Shown piece by piece: positions 56,820 through 64,000 of a stretch of DNA of 64,000 bases (positions are counted from its first letter, which is position 1; every line of letters starts with the position of its first letter). The notes under the pieces are model-generated. The model saw only the letters and a list, made by a program, of their open reading frames with translations. It did no database searches and was not told the origin of the DNA. The stretch comes from Undibacterium parvum (lineage in GTDB: Bacteria > Pseudomonadota > Gammaproteobacteria > Burkholderiales > Burkholderiaceae_D). The position numbers and the translations under genes were made by a program. Where the stretch lies: NCBI RefSeq assembly GCF_003955735.1, contig NZ_CP034464.1, positions 4,774,001-4,838,000 of the forward strand, written 5' to 3'.

Positions 56820-57908
56820 ATGTTATCCAAAGAACTGATACGTACGAAGAAGTTACCCAGTACTGGTCCCAGAGTAGCTGCAGCAATTCCAGTCGCTGCC
56901 AAGGCGCATACAGGACTGTTCGGCGTCTCGGTTCAGCGCTGGCGTCAACTCACTCAGGCTGGTTTCTTCATCCTGTTTATCTTTGCGCCTATCTTTGATT
57001 TATTTCGGCTCGATCTACACCTGGGGCATTTCATCTTTCTAAGCATGGACTGGACTTTAGGGCTGGACAATTTCTCATCCGGTGGCATCACTGCCGGTCA
57101 AGCCGCGATGAATATTTTTCTGCGTGCATTTTTACCCTTACTGTCTGTAGGCGCAGCCTTAATCTATGTCAGCTGGAAATGGGGTCGCCTGTATTGCGGT
57201 TGGCTGTGCCCACATTTTTCCATCGTCGAAACCATCAATCAAACACTTAGAAAAGCCATAGGCAAGCAAAGTATTTGGGATGCCGAGAAAATGGATGAGC
57301 GCAATGCCGACGGCAGTATCACCACGCCAGACGCGATCTGGTGGTTAGGGGTGATTCCCCTTGTGATCATCTGCGCTATCGTGTGGGCAAGCGTACTTCT
57401 GACTTACTTGCTGCCGCCCGCTGAAATCTACGGCAATATCTGGCACTGGAGCTTAACCAGAAATCAGGCGGTATTCCTGACTGCCGGCAGTATCGCCTTT
57501 TTTATCGAATTCATGTTCGCGCGCCATTTATTTTGCCGATACGCCTGCGCTGTCGGCCTATTCCAAAGTTTAGCCTGGATGGGCAATGACAAGGCGATGG
57601 TGGTCGGCTTTGAGCGCGAGCGCGCCAAGGACTGCGCCAGTTGTTTTTCTGCCTGCGATCATGTCTGCCCTATGCGCCTTAACCCGCGCAACGTTAAACG
57701 CATGATGTTCGCCTGCGTGCAATGCGGTCAGTGCGTAGACGCCTGCACGCACACTCAAACAGACAATCCCGAAGGCGAGTTACTGGGCTGGGTCAATCAC
57801 GTGCGCGCTGAATCAGAAGCGGCACTCACGGGTAGCCAAGCGAAGACCATACAAATTGCCCTGGTGCGTGACGACACTGGCAAAACCAAGTCAAACGGAG
57901 TGTCATAG
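56820..57908 (+). CDS. CcoG/NosR-like membrane 4Fe-4S protein
   Basis: 362 residues from the ATG at 56820 (GGTGG before it); the frame is open to 56706 but that part overlaps the gene before. Five or so membrane helices, with WGRLYCGWLCPHFSIVE near residue 123 and RHLFCRYACAVGLFQ near 240, then two cluster sites near the end: CASCFSACDHVCP (CX2CX3CX3CP, one base of spacing different from the usual CX2CX2CX3CP) and CVQCGQCVDACTH. CcoG-type proteins reduce copper for oxidase assembly; NosR/NapH-type proteins carry electrons from quinol. Which role it has here is unknown. Confidence 0.85.
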   Translation: MLSKELIRTKKLPSTGPRVAAAIPVAAKAHTGLFGVSVQRWRQLTQAGFFILFIFAPIFDLFRLDLHLGHFIFLSMDWTLGLDNFSSGGITAGQAAMNIFLRAFLPLLSVGAALIYVSWKWGRLYCGWLCPHFSIVETINQTLRKAIGKQSIWDAEKMDERNADGSITTPDAIWWLGVIPLVIICAIVWASVLLTYLLPPAEIYGNIWHWSLTRNQAVFLTAGSIAFFIEFMFARHLFCRYACAVGLFQSLAWMGNDKAMVVGFERERAKDCASCFSACDHVCPMRLNPRNVKRMMFACVQCGQCVDACTHTQTDNPEGELLGWVNHVRAESEAALTGSQAKTIQIALVRDDTGKTKSNGVS

Positions 57909-59747
57909 ATGGAAGAATATATAGGCGGGCTGTGGGACAAGCTTATTACCCGGGTGGCCTATCGTGGCTATCCTGCTGCCCGGATTGAGCTGAAACAGAT
58001 AGAAAGGATCGCGCCAATTTACTTCCGTGCGCTAGGCGGAGATAGCGCGCTGACGCTGCAGGCGGGTACCGCCACCACGCACGGCGCACGGCGGCTTTGG
58101 CTAGAACGGGTTGCCGGCATCAGTGAAAAAGTAGAATTGGCGTGGGCCAATGAAACCACCCTGCATTTGCCGGCCTGGATTGAGCATTTCCCCAGCACGG
58201 AGTTAAACCGCGATCTGTATTTTTGGTTAATCGCCCTAGCGGCACATGATGTCGCACCGGATGCGAGTTGGATAGTTCGCAATCAAGCTGCAACACAAGC
58301 TTGCCTGGAGGCGCTACCTGGTTTGAAAATAACATACGAACGGCTTTACCTAGCCGAGTTCGCACTGCGCCCAGCGCCAGAATCACTACCTGACCTAGAA
58401 ACCAAGGCTGAACGTAGCATACGGCAGGCACTCAGCGAACCAGGTAGCGTCAGCATTTTTCAGGCGGGCCGTAAGCCAGTTGCTCCGGTCATGCTGTGGC
58501 TACACCCAGACCCACCACTAGCAATGGGCGAGCAAAGAAAAGCGGCCAGAAATGAGCCTCAGCAACCCGATGGCGGCACACTCAAAAAAGACCAGCAAGC
58601 ACGCAAACGCCAAGCCGAAAACGTCAAAATGCCCGACGGCAAGAGTCCTTTCATGCTGTTGTTTCGCGCAGAGAGCCTGTTTTCCTGGGCCGAGTTTGTC
58701 AAAGTAGACCGGCCGCTGGATGAAGACGATAACGATGATGCTGAAAAAGCCGCCAATGATCTTGATTTTTTAAGTGTAGCCAGCGACAGCAAAACCACCA
58801 CCAGCCGCATCCGTTTTGATCTGGATTTGCCGGGCGAGTCGGATGATGACATCCTGCTGGCCGATGGTATCCGCTATCCCGAATGGGACTACCGCAAACG
58901 GCTGCTACAAGCCAAGCATTGCAGAGTGCAAATGATGCTGGCAAAAGACAGTCAGCCATGCGAACTGCCGCTAGCCTTAAAACCAACCGCTCAGCGCTTG
59001 CGCCAACAATTTCAAACTCTGATGCCCTTACGCACCAGACTCAAGGGCCAGGTTAGTGGCAGCGATCTTGACTTAGATGCCTGCGTGCGCTTCGCCTCCG
59101 AAAAAAACAGTGGAATGCCCACCTCAGAACCTGGTTTATATATCGATCAGAGACAACAAATACGCGATTTATCTTGTCTGTTACTTGCTGATCTTTCTTT
59201 ATCGACCGATGCCTGGGTGAATAATTCTGCACGTGTGATCGATGTAATACGAGACAGCTTGTATCTGTTCAGTGAGGCGTTGGCAACTACAGGTGATAGA
59301 TTCGCGCTGTATGGTTTCTCTTCAGTACGGCGCGACAATGTGCGCTTTCATTTACTCAAGGGCTTTGACGAGCATTATAACGAACAGATACGCGGGCGTC
59401 TGGCAGCACTAAAACCTGGTTATTACACCCGCATGGGTACGGCGATCCGACATGCCTCGCAAATTCTCTCCAAACAAAAAACTGGACGCCGCCTGTTGTT
59501 GATACTGACAGATGGGAAACCGAATGATCTGGATAAATATGAGGGTCGCTACGGCATCGAAGACACCCGCATCGCCATTCAGGAAGCACGACGCCTGGGA
59601 TTGACCCCATTTTGCGTCACCATCGACGAAAAAGCGGGCGATTACCTGCCTCATCTATTTGGCAGCAATGGCTATGTCTTGGTAAAAAATGCGGCCGAGT
59701 TACCGCAAGTTTTACCGCGCCTATATCTTCAACTGACAGCTAATTAA
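57909..59747 (+). CDS. norD: NorD, VWA-domain nitric oxide reductase activation protein
   Basis: 612 residues, beginning in the base directly after the previous stop. The N-terminal 400 residues are helical and Ala/Leu rich, with an acidic, Lys-rich stretch near 225-290. The VWA domain fills the last 190 residues: MIDAS motif in LLADLSLSTDAW near residue 426, then TRMGTAIRHASQIL and LLILTDGKPND. It works with NorQ on the maturation of nitric oxide reductase. Terminator-like repeat follows. Confidence 0.95.
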   Translation: MEEYIGGLWDKLITRVAYRGYPAARIELKQIERIAPIYFRALGGDSALTLQAGTATTHGARRLWLERVAGISEKVELAWANETTLHLPAWIEHFPSTELNRDLYFWLIALAAHDVAPDASWIVRNQAATQACLEALPGLKITYERLYLAEFALRPAPESLPDLETKAERSIRQALSEPGSVSIFQAGRKPVAPVMLWLHPDPPLAMGEQRKAARNEPQQPDGGTLKKDQQARKRQAENVKMPDGKSPFMLLFRAESLFSWAEFVKVDRPLDEDDNDDAEKAANDLDFLSVASDSKTTTSRIRFDLDLPGESDDDILLADGIRYPEWDYRKRLLQAKHCRVQMMLAKDSQPCELPLALKPTAQRLRQQFQTLMPLRTRLKGQVSGSDLDLDACVRFASEKNSGMPTSEPGLYIDQRQQIRDLSCLLLADLSLSTDAWVNNSARVIDVIRDSLYLFSEALATTGDRFALYGFSSVRRDNVRFHLLKGFDEHYNEQIRGRLAALKPGYYTRMGTAIRHASQILSKQKTGRRLLLILTDGKPNDLDKYEGRYGIEDTRIAIQEARRLGLTPFCVTIDEKAGDYLPHLFGSNGYVLVKNAAELPQVLPRLYLQLTAN

Positions 59748-59781
59748 TCAGCGTCAACAGTCACCACACTACTGACGCTGA
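59748..59781. terminator. Inverted repeat between norD and MipA/OmpV gene
   Basis: Perfect nine-base arms TCAGCGTCA and TGACGCTGA with a 16-base loop, directly after the norD stop. No T run. The two genes are convergent. Confidence 0.5.
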
Positions 59782-59794
59782 CTCAAATCGCTAT

Positions 59795-60601
59795 TTAGAA
59801 TGCGTAAACCGCTGCCAATACCCCGGTAAGCGCATTACTATCGCGGGTCAGCGGGCTATTTTTAGCCTCACTAGCCAAGCTGCTATAAGATAAAACGGCA
59901 GTCATCGATGCACGTGGATTAATGATGTAGGTAAGGCTGCTAGAAGCACGCACATCACGTATGCCACTTTTCGGGGTGTACGCCGCGTAATTACTACTCG
60001 CCGCCTGCGCTTTAGTCACCCCAAAATTGGTCTGCATATAGTCACTATCAACAACAGAAGTTGCTGCGCCTAGCGCCATACGCCAGGTGGGAGCGAGCAT
60101 GAATGAATACACGGCACCAAGATCCAACACACTTCCTTTATTGTTGTCGCGGGAACCGTAACGATAAGAAGATGTCAGGGTGAACTCACGTGTCACGGAA
60201 TAGTTCAGAAATGCACCATATTCAGCTTTGGCAGCGATATCACCCATGCCACGCAAAGCATCCGAGCGATTTTCTTTTCGTCCTAAATCAACAGTCAAAC
60301 GCACGCCGTAATCAAGGCCAGGGGTTTTAGAGAAATTATAACCAACACCATTACTGGTACCTGCAAACCAGCCATTACTCCACTGATAGTCGAGCAGAGG
60401 AACAACCATGTTTCGACGCTGATCAGAACCACGGTACTCTGTACCCATCACCGCACCAACACCGACTAAACCGCCATCGCTACCCGGGGCTGCACCAAAT
60501 AAACGAACAGAGTCAAACGATTGAGCAAAAACACTAGTTGAAGCACTGCTGGCAGCAATCACTGCCATTAAGACGAATTGTTTTATTGTGTGCTTAGTCA
60601 T
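59795..60601 (-). CDS. MipA/OmpV family outer membrane protein
   Basis: 268 residues with a signal peptide cleaved near SVFAQ. The barrel ends in Phe (AAVYAF), the usual outer membrane sorting residue. GVGAVMGTEYRGSDQRRNMVVPLLDYQ, split here as VGVGAVMGTEYRGSDQRR, is the family signature. MipA of E. coli was found as an MltA partner; OmpV-type proteins are porin-like. It is encoded on its own. Function not established. Confidence 0.92.
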   Translation of the reverse strand: MTKHTIKQFVLMAVIAASSASTSVFAQSFDSVRLFGAAPGSDGGLVGVGAVMGTEYRGSDQRRNMVVPLLDYQWSNGWFAGTSNGVGYNFSKTPGLDYGVRLTVDLGRKENRSDALRGMGDIAAKAEYGAFLNYSVTREFTLTSSYRYGSRDNNKGSVLDLGAVYSFMLAPTWRMALGAATSVVDSDYMQTNFGVTKAQAASSNYAAYTPKSGIRDVRASSSLTYIINPRASMTAVLSYSSLASEAKNSPLTRDSNALTGVLAAVYAF

Positions 60602-60822
60602 ATAAAAAGGAGAAAGTTAAGAAAATTTTACCTCACCGTATCCGCTAGCTGAATTTTCAAACTCAATTGCTAGCCCTTGGTATCGGCATTGCCGGCTCCC
60701 AGTATAAGCGAAAATCAAAGTGTCAACTTCTGAGAGCAGCTAGCCTAGGTAAAAGCCGTAATACCCTTCCACTTGAACTTGGGTTAGCATAGTTTTTTAT
60801 TTCGTTCTGCTACCGCACATCC

Positions 60823-61680
60823 ATGAAAAATACCGCCCGCTCCGCCGACTATTACAGCGAACAATACAATGCCCGTGCCAATATCCCTGAGCATCCTTAT
60901 ATTTTCACGCGATGGGTAGAGCAATCAGCACAAGTACGGCGCCGACATGCCGGTTTGTTTGATCTGATGTATGGCGAGAGCGCGGGCGAGCGATTAGATC
61001 TCTTCCCCACCCGCGTTGCCAATGCGCCGCTGTTGGTCTTCATTCACGGTGGCTGGTGGCGCTCATTAGATAAGTCTGATTTTTCTTCGCTGGCGCCGGC
61101 CTACACCAACGCAGGAATGAATGTCGCCATGCTCAACTACAGCCTGGCACCTGAGGCCAGCATAGAAGAAATCGTCCAGCAGCAATTACGTGCCCTGGCA
61201 TGGTTGTATAAAAATGCGGAAAGATATGAAATCGATGGCGAGCGCATTATCTTGGTCGGACATTCAGCCGGCGCGCATCTAGCGGCAATGCTGATGACGG
61301 CAAACTGGAGTACCTATGATGCAGCATTGCCTGAGCGTCTGATCAAGGCCGCTGCCCTGCTCTCAGGCGTCTATGATTTAAGCCCTTTACTGCAGACCGA
61401 TTTCGTCAACGTCGATCTCAAGCTAACTGAGGAACGTATCTTGCCACTATCACCGGGCCTGATGCCTTTGTCGCAAGCCATCCCCTTCATTACTGCGGTG
61501 GGAGGCCTGGAATCAGACGAATTCAAACGACAAACCAGCATGTTAGAAAAGCACTGGAAACATCAGCATCACACCAGTATCGCGCTGCCAGAAAGCAATC
61601 ATTTGACGATTTGCGATGCCTTGAGTGACCCTGCTAGCGCATTAAACACCGCCATCATAGGGTTGGCAAAATCCATCTAG
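60823..61680 (+). CDS. Alpha/beta hydrolase, kynurenine formamidase-like
   Basis: 285 residues. The oxyanion motif FIHGGWWRSLDKSDF near residue 68 and the nucleophile S148 in GHSAGAHLA are those of the esterase/lipase group that includes arylformamidases (HGGYW-type). The Asp and His of the triad lie in the C-terminal part (SNHLTICD). No signal peptide. There are no tryptophan degradation genes nearby, so the substrate is unresolved. Confidence 0.88.
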   Translation: MKNTARSADYYSEQYNARANIPEHPYIFTRWVEQSAQVRRRHAGLFDLMYGESAGERLDLFPTRVANAPLLVFIHGGWWRSLDKSDFSSLAPAYTNAGMNVAMLNYSLAPEASIEEIVQQQLRALAWLYKNAERYEIDGERIILVGHSAGAHLAAMLMTANWSTYDAALPERLIKAAALLSGVYDLSPLLQTDFVNVDLKLTEERILPLSPGLMPLSQAIPFITAVGGLESDEFKRQTSMLEKHWKHQHHTSIALPESNHLTICDALSDPASALNTAIIGLAKSI

Positions 61681-61694
61681 CTCAATTTCCAGAT

Positions 61695-62093
61695 TCAGTA
61701 ATAAAAACGATTGAATAACACCACGCCCCAGGTCGCTAGCGCGATCAGGAGCGTCAGCAAGACTGCTGCACTGCCGAAGTCTTTGGCATTCTTTGAGAGA
61801 GGATTGCGTTCTAGCGAGACTCTATCGACTACCGCCTCAATCGCCGAGTTAATCAACTCGACCACCAGGATCAAAACCAGGACGGCGATCATCATTAATT
61901 TTTCAAAGGCTGAGACCGGTAAAAATAATGCGATCACCGCGCCAGTCACCACTAACAATAACTCTTGGCGAAACGCATGCTCATTCTTCCATGCCGCCTT
62001 AAAGCCATCGATAGAGTAAAACAGTGCAGAAAAAATTCTAGCAAAACCACTTTTACTTTTAAATTGACTCACTGCTGGTTCTTGCTGTTCCAT
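61695..62093 (-). CDS. dgkA: Diacylglycerol kinase
   Basis: 132 residues with three membrane helices. The active site stretch VVELINSAIEAVVDRV near residues 80-95 with its conserved Glu residues, and the amphipathic N-terminal segment ALFYSIDGFKAAWKNEHAF, mark DgkA. It phosphorylates diacylglycerol to phosphatidate at the inner membrane, recycling lipid left from osmoregulated glucan or lipid A synthesis. Stop lies 15 bases from the stop of the convergent hydrolase. Confidence 0.95.
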   Translation of the reverse strand: MEQQEPAVSQFKSKSGFARIFSALFYSIDGFKAAWKNEHAFRQELLLVVTGAVIALFLPVSAFEKLMMIAVLVLILVVELINSAIEAVVDRVSLERNPLSKNAKDFGSAAVLLTLLIALATWGVVLFNRFYY

Positions 62094-62284
62094 GCCACCC
62101 CTTGATTAATTTTAAGTTTTTCTCAGGCAAATTTTAACAGGAGAAGCTTGAATTGCGGAATTTGTGCAATCACTCCTGAGACTCATCAAATCTTTTGCTG
62201 GAAACACATTATTTCTGAATATTGCTACTGCCATTTTTTTCACATTATGGTATAAAGGATATATTGCAATGCACCAACCACAAT

Positions 62285-63070
62285 ATGAAAACCGAAACCG
62301 CAGCTTCCGATAAAACTTCCATCCAAGTCATAGAGCGCCTAACCTCACTACTCGATGCTTTGGCGCGTTACCAAGATCCTGTTAGTCTAAAGGAACTGGC
62401 CATAGTCACGGGTCTGCATCCATCAACCGCGCACCGCATTTTGAACGATTTGGTCAAAACCCGCTTCGTCGATAGAGCAGAAGCTGGCTCCTATCGCCTC
62501 GGTATGCGCCTGCTAGAATTGGGTAATGTGGTCAAGAGCCGTCTGAATGTGCGCGAAGCTTCCCTGGAATTTATGCGCACTCTGCACAGACAAACCCAGC
62601 AGACCGTTAATTTATCAGTGCGTCAAGGCGATGAAATTGTATATATAGACCGAGCTTTTTCCGAGCGCTCTGGAATGCAGGTGGTACGCGCCATCGGTGG
62701 CCGCGCGCCGTTGCATTTAACCTCAACCGGAAAATTGTTTTTATCACTGGATGAACCGAAGGCAATACGCGCTTACACCACACGCACCGGTTTAGCTGGC
62801 CACAACAAAAATTCCATCACTGATCTGGCAAAACTAGAAAAAGAATTATCTGAAGTAAGGGAAAATGGTTACGCCCGCGACAATGAAGAATTAGAACTCG
62901 GGGTACGCTGTATGGCCGCGGGAATACGTGACGACAGCGGCAAAATGATCGCTGGACTATCGATTTCTGCCCCAGCCGGGCGTCTCCAGGAAGAATGGCT
63001 GGCCGATCTGATCTCTACAGCGGAACAAATTTCAGCAACGCTTGGATACGTAGCAACGACCAAGCAATAA
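62285..63070 (+). CDS. IclR family transcriptional regulator
   Basis: 261 residues from the ATG at 62285. Winged helix-turn-helix near residues 11-70 (IQVIERLTSLLDALARYQDPVS, ELAIVTGLHPSTAHRILNDL) and the IclR effector domain behind it (GGRAPLHLTSTGKLFLS, YARDNEELELGVRCMAAGIRD, SAPAGRL). The conserved Gly-Arg of the domain is intact. No catabolic operon is adjacent, so the regulated pathway and effector are unknown. Confidence 0.94.
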   Translation: MKTETAASDKTSIQVIERLTSLLDALARYQDPVSLKELAIVTGLHPSTAHRILNDLVKTRFVDRAEAGSYRLGMRLLELGNVVKSRLNVREASLEFMRTLHRQTQQTVNLSVRQGDEIVYIDRAFSERSGMQVVRAIGGRAPLHLTSTGKLFLSLDEPKAIRAYTTRTGLAGHNKNSITDLAKLEKELSEVRENGYARDNEELELGVRCMAAGIRDDSGKMIAGLSISAPAGRLQEEWLADLISTAEQISATLGYVATTKQ

Positions 63071-63141
63071 ATCAAAAATGCTCGCGACTCTAGTAGCTAG
63101 CTAAAACTAGAATCGGGAGCTGAGTACGACTGGCAAGACAA

Positions 63142-63840
63142 TTAGACTCCCGCACCGAAACGTTCCCATCTAGGCAAATAGTAATTATCTGCATTCAGAG
63201 AAAACATCAGGCGCTTCACCTGTCCGGTAATTAATTCACGCTTCACTAGTCCGATAAAGCGCGAGTCGCGACTATTATCCCGATTATCGCCCAGCATCAT
63301 ATACTCGCCCTGCGGCACAGTAATCGGTGCAAAGTTACGCATCGCAGCACGGTCAGGCATGACGATCATGCCATGTTGTAATGTCCCCAGAGTTTCATTA
63401 AAGACCAATTGCTCTCTCGCATATTCACGCGTTGGTGTCAGATGATCAGCGCTCTTGGCCGCGATAGCTGTATAACTCGCCGCGACACCATTAATGATGA
63501 GTTTTTCGTCGCGCATTTCGACCACATCACCAGGTAGCGCAATCAGGCGCTTGACCAGGCGCACCCCATCTTCAGGCGAACTAAAGGTCACGATGTCACC
63601 GCGCTGAGGATCGGCTACATGCGCCAGTATCACGTCGGTAAACGGAAGTTTCACGTCATACGCGACTCGATCACAAATCACCCGATCGCCTTCCAGAAGA
63701 CTAGGATACATAGAACTAGACGGCACTAAATACCAGTCAGCGACAGCACTACGCATGAGTATCATGCCAATTAAAAACAGCAAAAAACCCTTGTTTTCGG
63801 CGAACAACTTACGCGGACTAAGATTAAACTTTAATGACAT
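63142..63840 (-). CDS. lepB: Signal peptidase I, short form
   Basis: 232 residues, shorter than the typical 260-320 of proteobacterial LepB. Only one membrane helix (about 18-36) is predicted. The catalytic Ser S43 is in PSSSMYPSLLEGD and the Lys K97 in VKRLIALPGD; GDNRDNSRDSRFIG closes the domain. The strong ribosome site AGGAGGG precedes the ATG. It lies between an IclR regulator and a GAPDH gene, away from lepA and rnc, so it may be a second copy or a paralogue. Confidence 0.93.
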   Translation of the reverse strand: MSLKFNLSPRKLFAENKGFLLFLIGMILMRSAVADWYLVPSSSMYPSLLEGDRVICDRVAYDVKLPFTDVILAHVADPQRGDIVTFSSPEDGVRLVKRLIALPGDVVEMRDEKLIINGVAASYTAIAAKSADHLTPTREYAREQLVFNETLGTLQHGMIVMPDRAAMRNFAPITVPQGEYMMLGDNRDNSRDSRFIGLVKRELITGQVKRLMFSLNADNYYLPRWERFGAGV

Positions 63841-63876
63841 ATTCCCTCCTAAGAAATCAAATCACCCAGCATAGAC

Positions 63877-63909
63877 AAAAAAATACCCCGAAAGTTCGGG
63901 GTATTTTTA
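63877..63909. terminator. Bidirectional intrinsic terminator of the GAPDH gene
   Basis: Perfect nine-base arms ATACCCCGA and TCGGGGTAT (63883-63891, 63896-63904) around AAGT, with A and T runs outside. On the minus strand it ends the GAPDH transcript 36 bases past its stop and lies 37 bases before the lepB start. Confidence 0.9.
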
Positions 63910-63939
63910 AATGCATCACTAACTCAATCGTCTACGCAA

Positions 63940-64000
63940 TTACTTAGCGCCCATCAATGCAACCGTCGTATCGAGCATACGGTTAGAGAAACCCCACTCG
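63940..64000 (-). CDS. gap: Glyceraldehyde-3-phosphate dehydrogenase, C-terminal end only
   Basis: Only the last 19 residues are in view (EWGFSNRMLDTTVALMGAK), which is the C-terminal signature of GAPDH with its EWGFSNR block. The gene enters from the right edge on the minus strand. It catalyses the NAD-dependent oxidation of glyceraldehyde 3-phosphate in glycolysis. Confidence 0.85.
   Translation of the reverse strand, partial: EWGFSNRMLDTTVALMGAK

Overview
The window reads as chromosomal DNA of a betaproteobacterium of the order Burkholderiales, most likely Oxalobacteraceae (an Undibacterium-like genome is my best guess, from remembered gene neighbourhoods only). Supporting signs are the sigma factor/DUF3619/DUF3106/RDD block, the DUF3460-scpA-panC block, DUF1841, the betaproteobacterial type of acetolactate synthase, and the full set of Gram-negative envelope genes (TonB receptors, MipA/OmpV, type IV pilin). 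Base composition is near 50 percent G+C throughout. I see no rRNA, tRNA, CRISPR array, insertion sequence or prophage.

Layout. 1-6.6 kb: the end of a RutE-like nitroreductase, DUF1841, two small c-type cytochromes, a MoxR ATPase, and the branched-chain amino acid operon ilvB-ilvH-ilvC. 7.1-16.3 kb: an ECF-like sigma factor with its probable membrane partner and two envelope proteins, a TetR regulator, a LOG-family nucleosidase, DUF3460, scpA, panC, a BtuF-like protein, mtfA, rarD and a small unknown protein. 16.5-24.7 kb: a TPP riboswitch in front of a TonB-dependent receptor, a very long rpoD, nicotinamide riboside uptake and kinase genes (pnuC and a NadR-like kinase), and an orphan type IV pilin.

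24.7-39.8 kb is a cobalamin region on the minus strand. One cobalamin riboswitch precedes btuB, and the genes run btuB-btuC-btuD-cobO-cbiA-cobU-cbiB-cobD-btuF-btuF-cobQ, nearly all touching or overlapping. A second block, cobT-cobS-cobC, lies upstream, with a PilZ protein between. Together they cover uptake, adenosylation, amidation, aminopropanol attachment and nucleotide loop assembly. No corrin ring genes are present here.

39.9-52.4 kb: a LytS/LytR-type two-component pair, argH, a TRAP transporter whose membrane genes and binding-protein gene converge, pmbA, yjgA, mog, an esterase and a cystathionine lyase-like enzyme. 52.4-59.8 kb: a nitric oxide reductase cluster norC-norB-norE-norF-norQ, a small membrane protein, a CcoG-like 4Fe-4S protein and norD, with an FNR/DNR-type box upstream. 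59.8-64 kb: MipA/OmpV, an alpha/beta hydrolase, dgkA, an IclR regulator, a short signal peptidase I and the end of a GAPDH gene.

Most of the window is ordinary core genome. The points I rate highest are the TPP-riboswitch-controlled TonB receptor, the sigma/DUF3619/DUF3106 module as a possible CnrHYX-like envelope signalling system, the RpoD N-terminal extension of about 400 residues with a promoter-terminator pair in front of it, a repeated intergenic element with TATACTCC boxes present twice, and the added genes inside the nor cluster.
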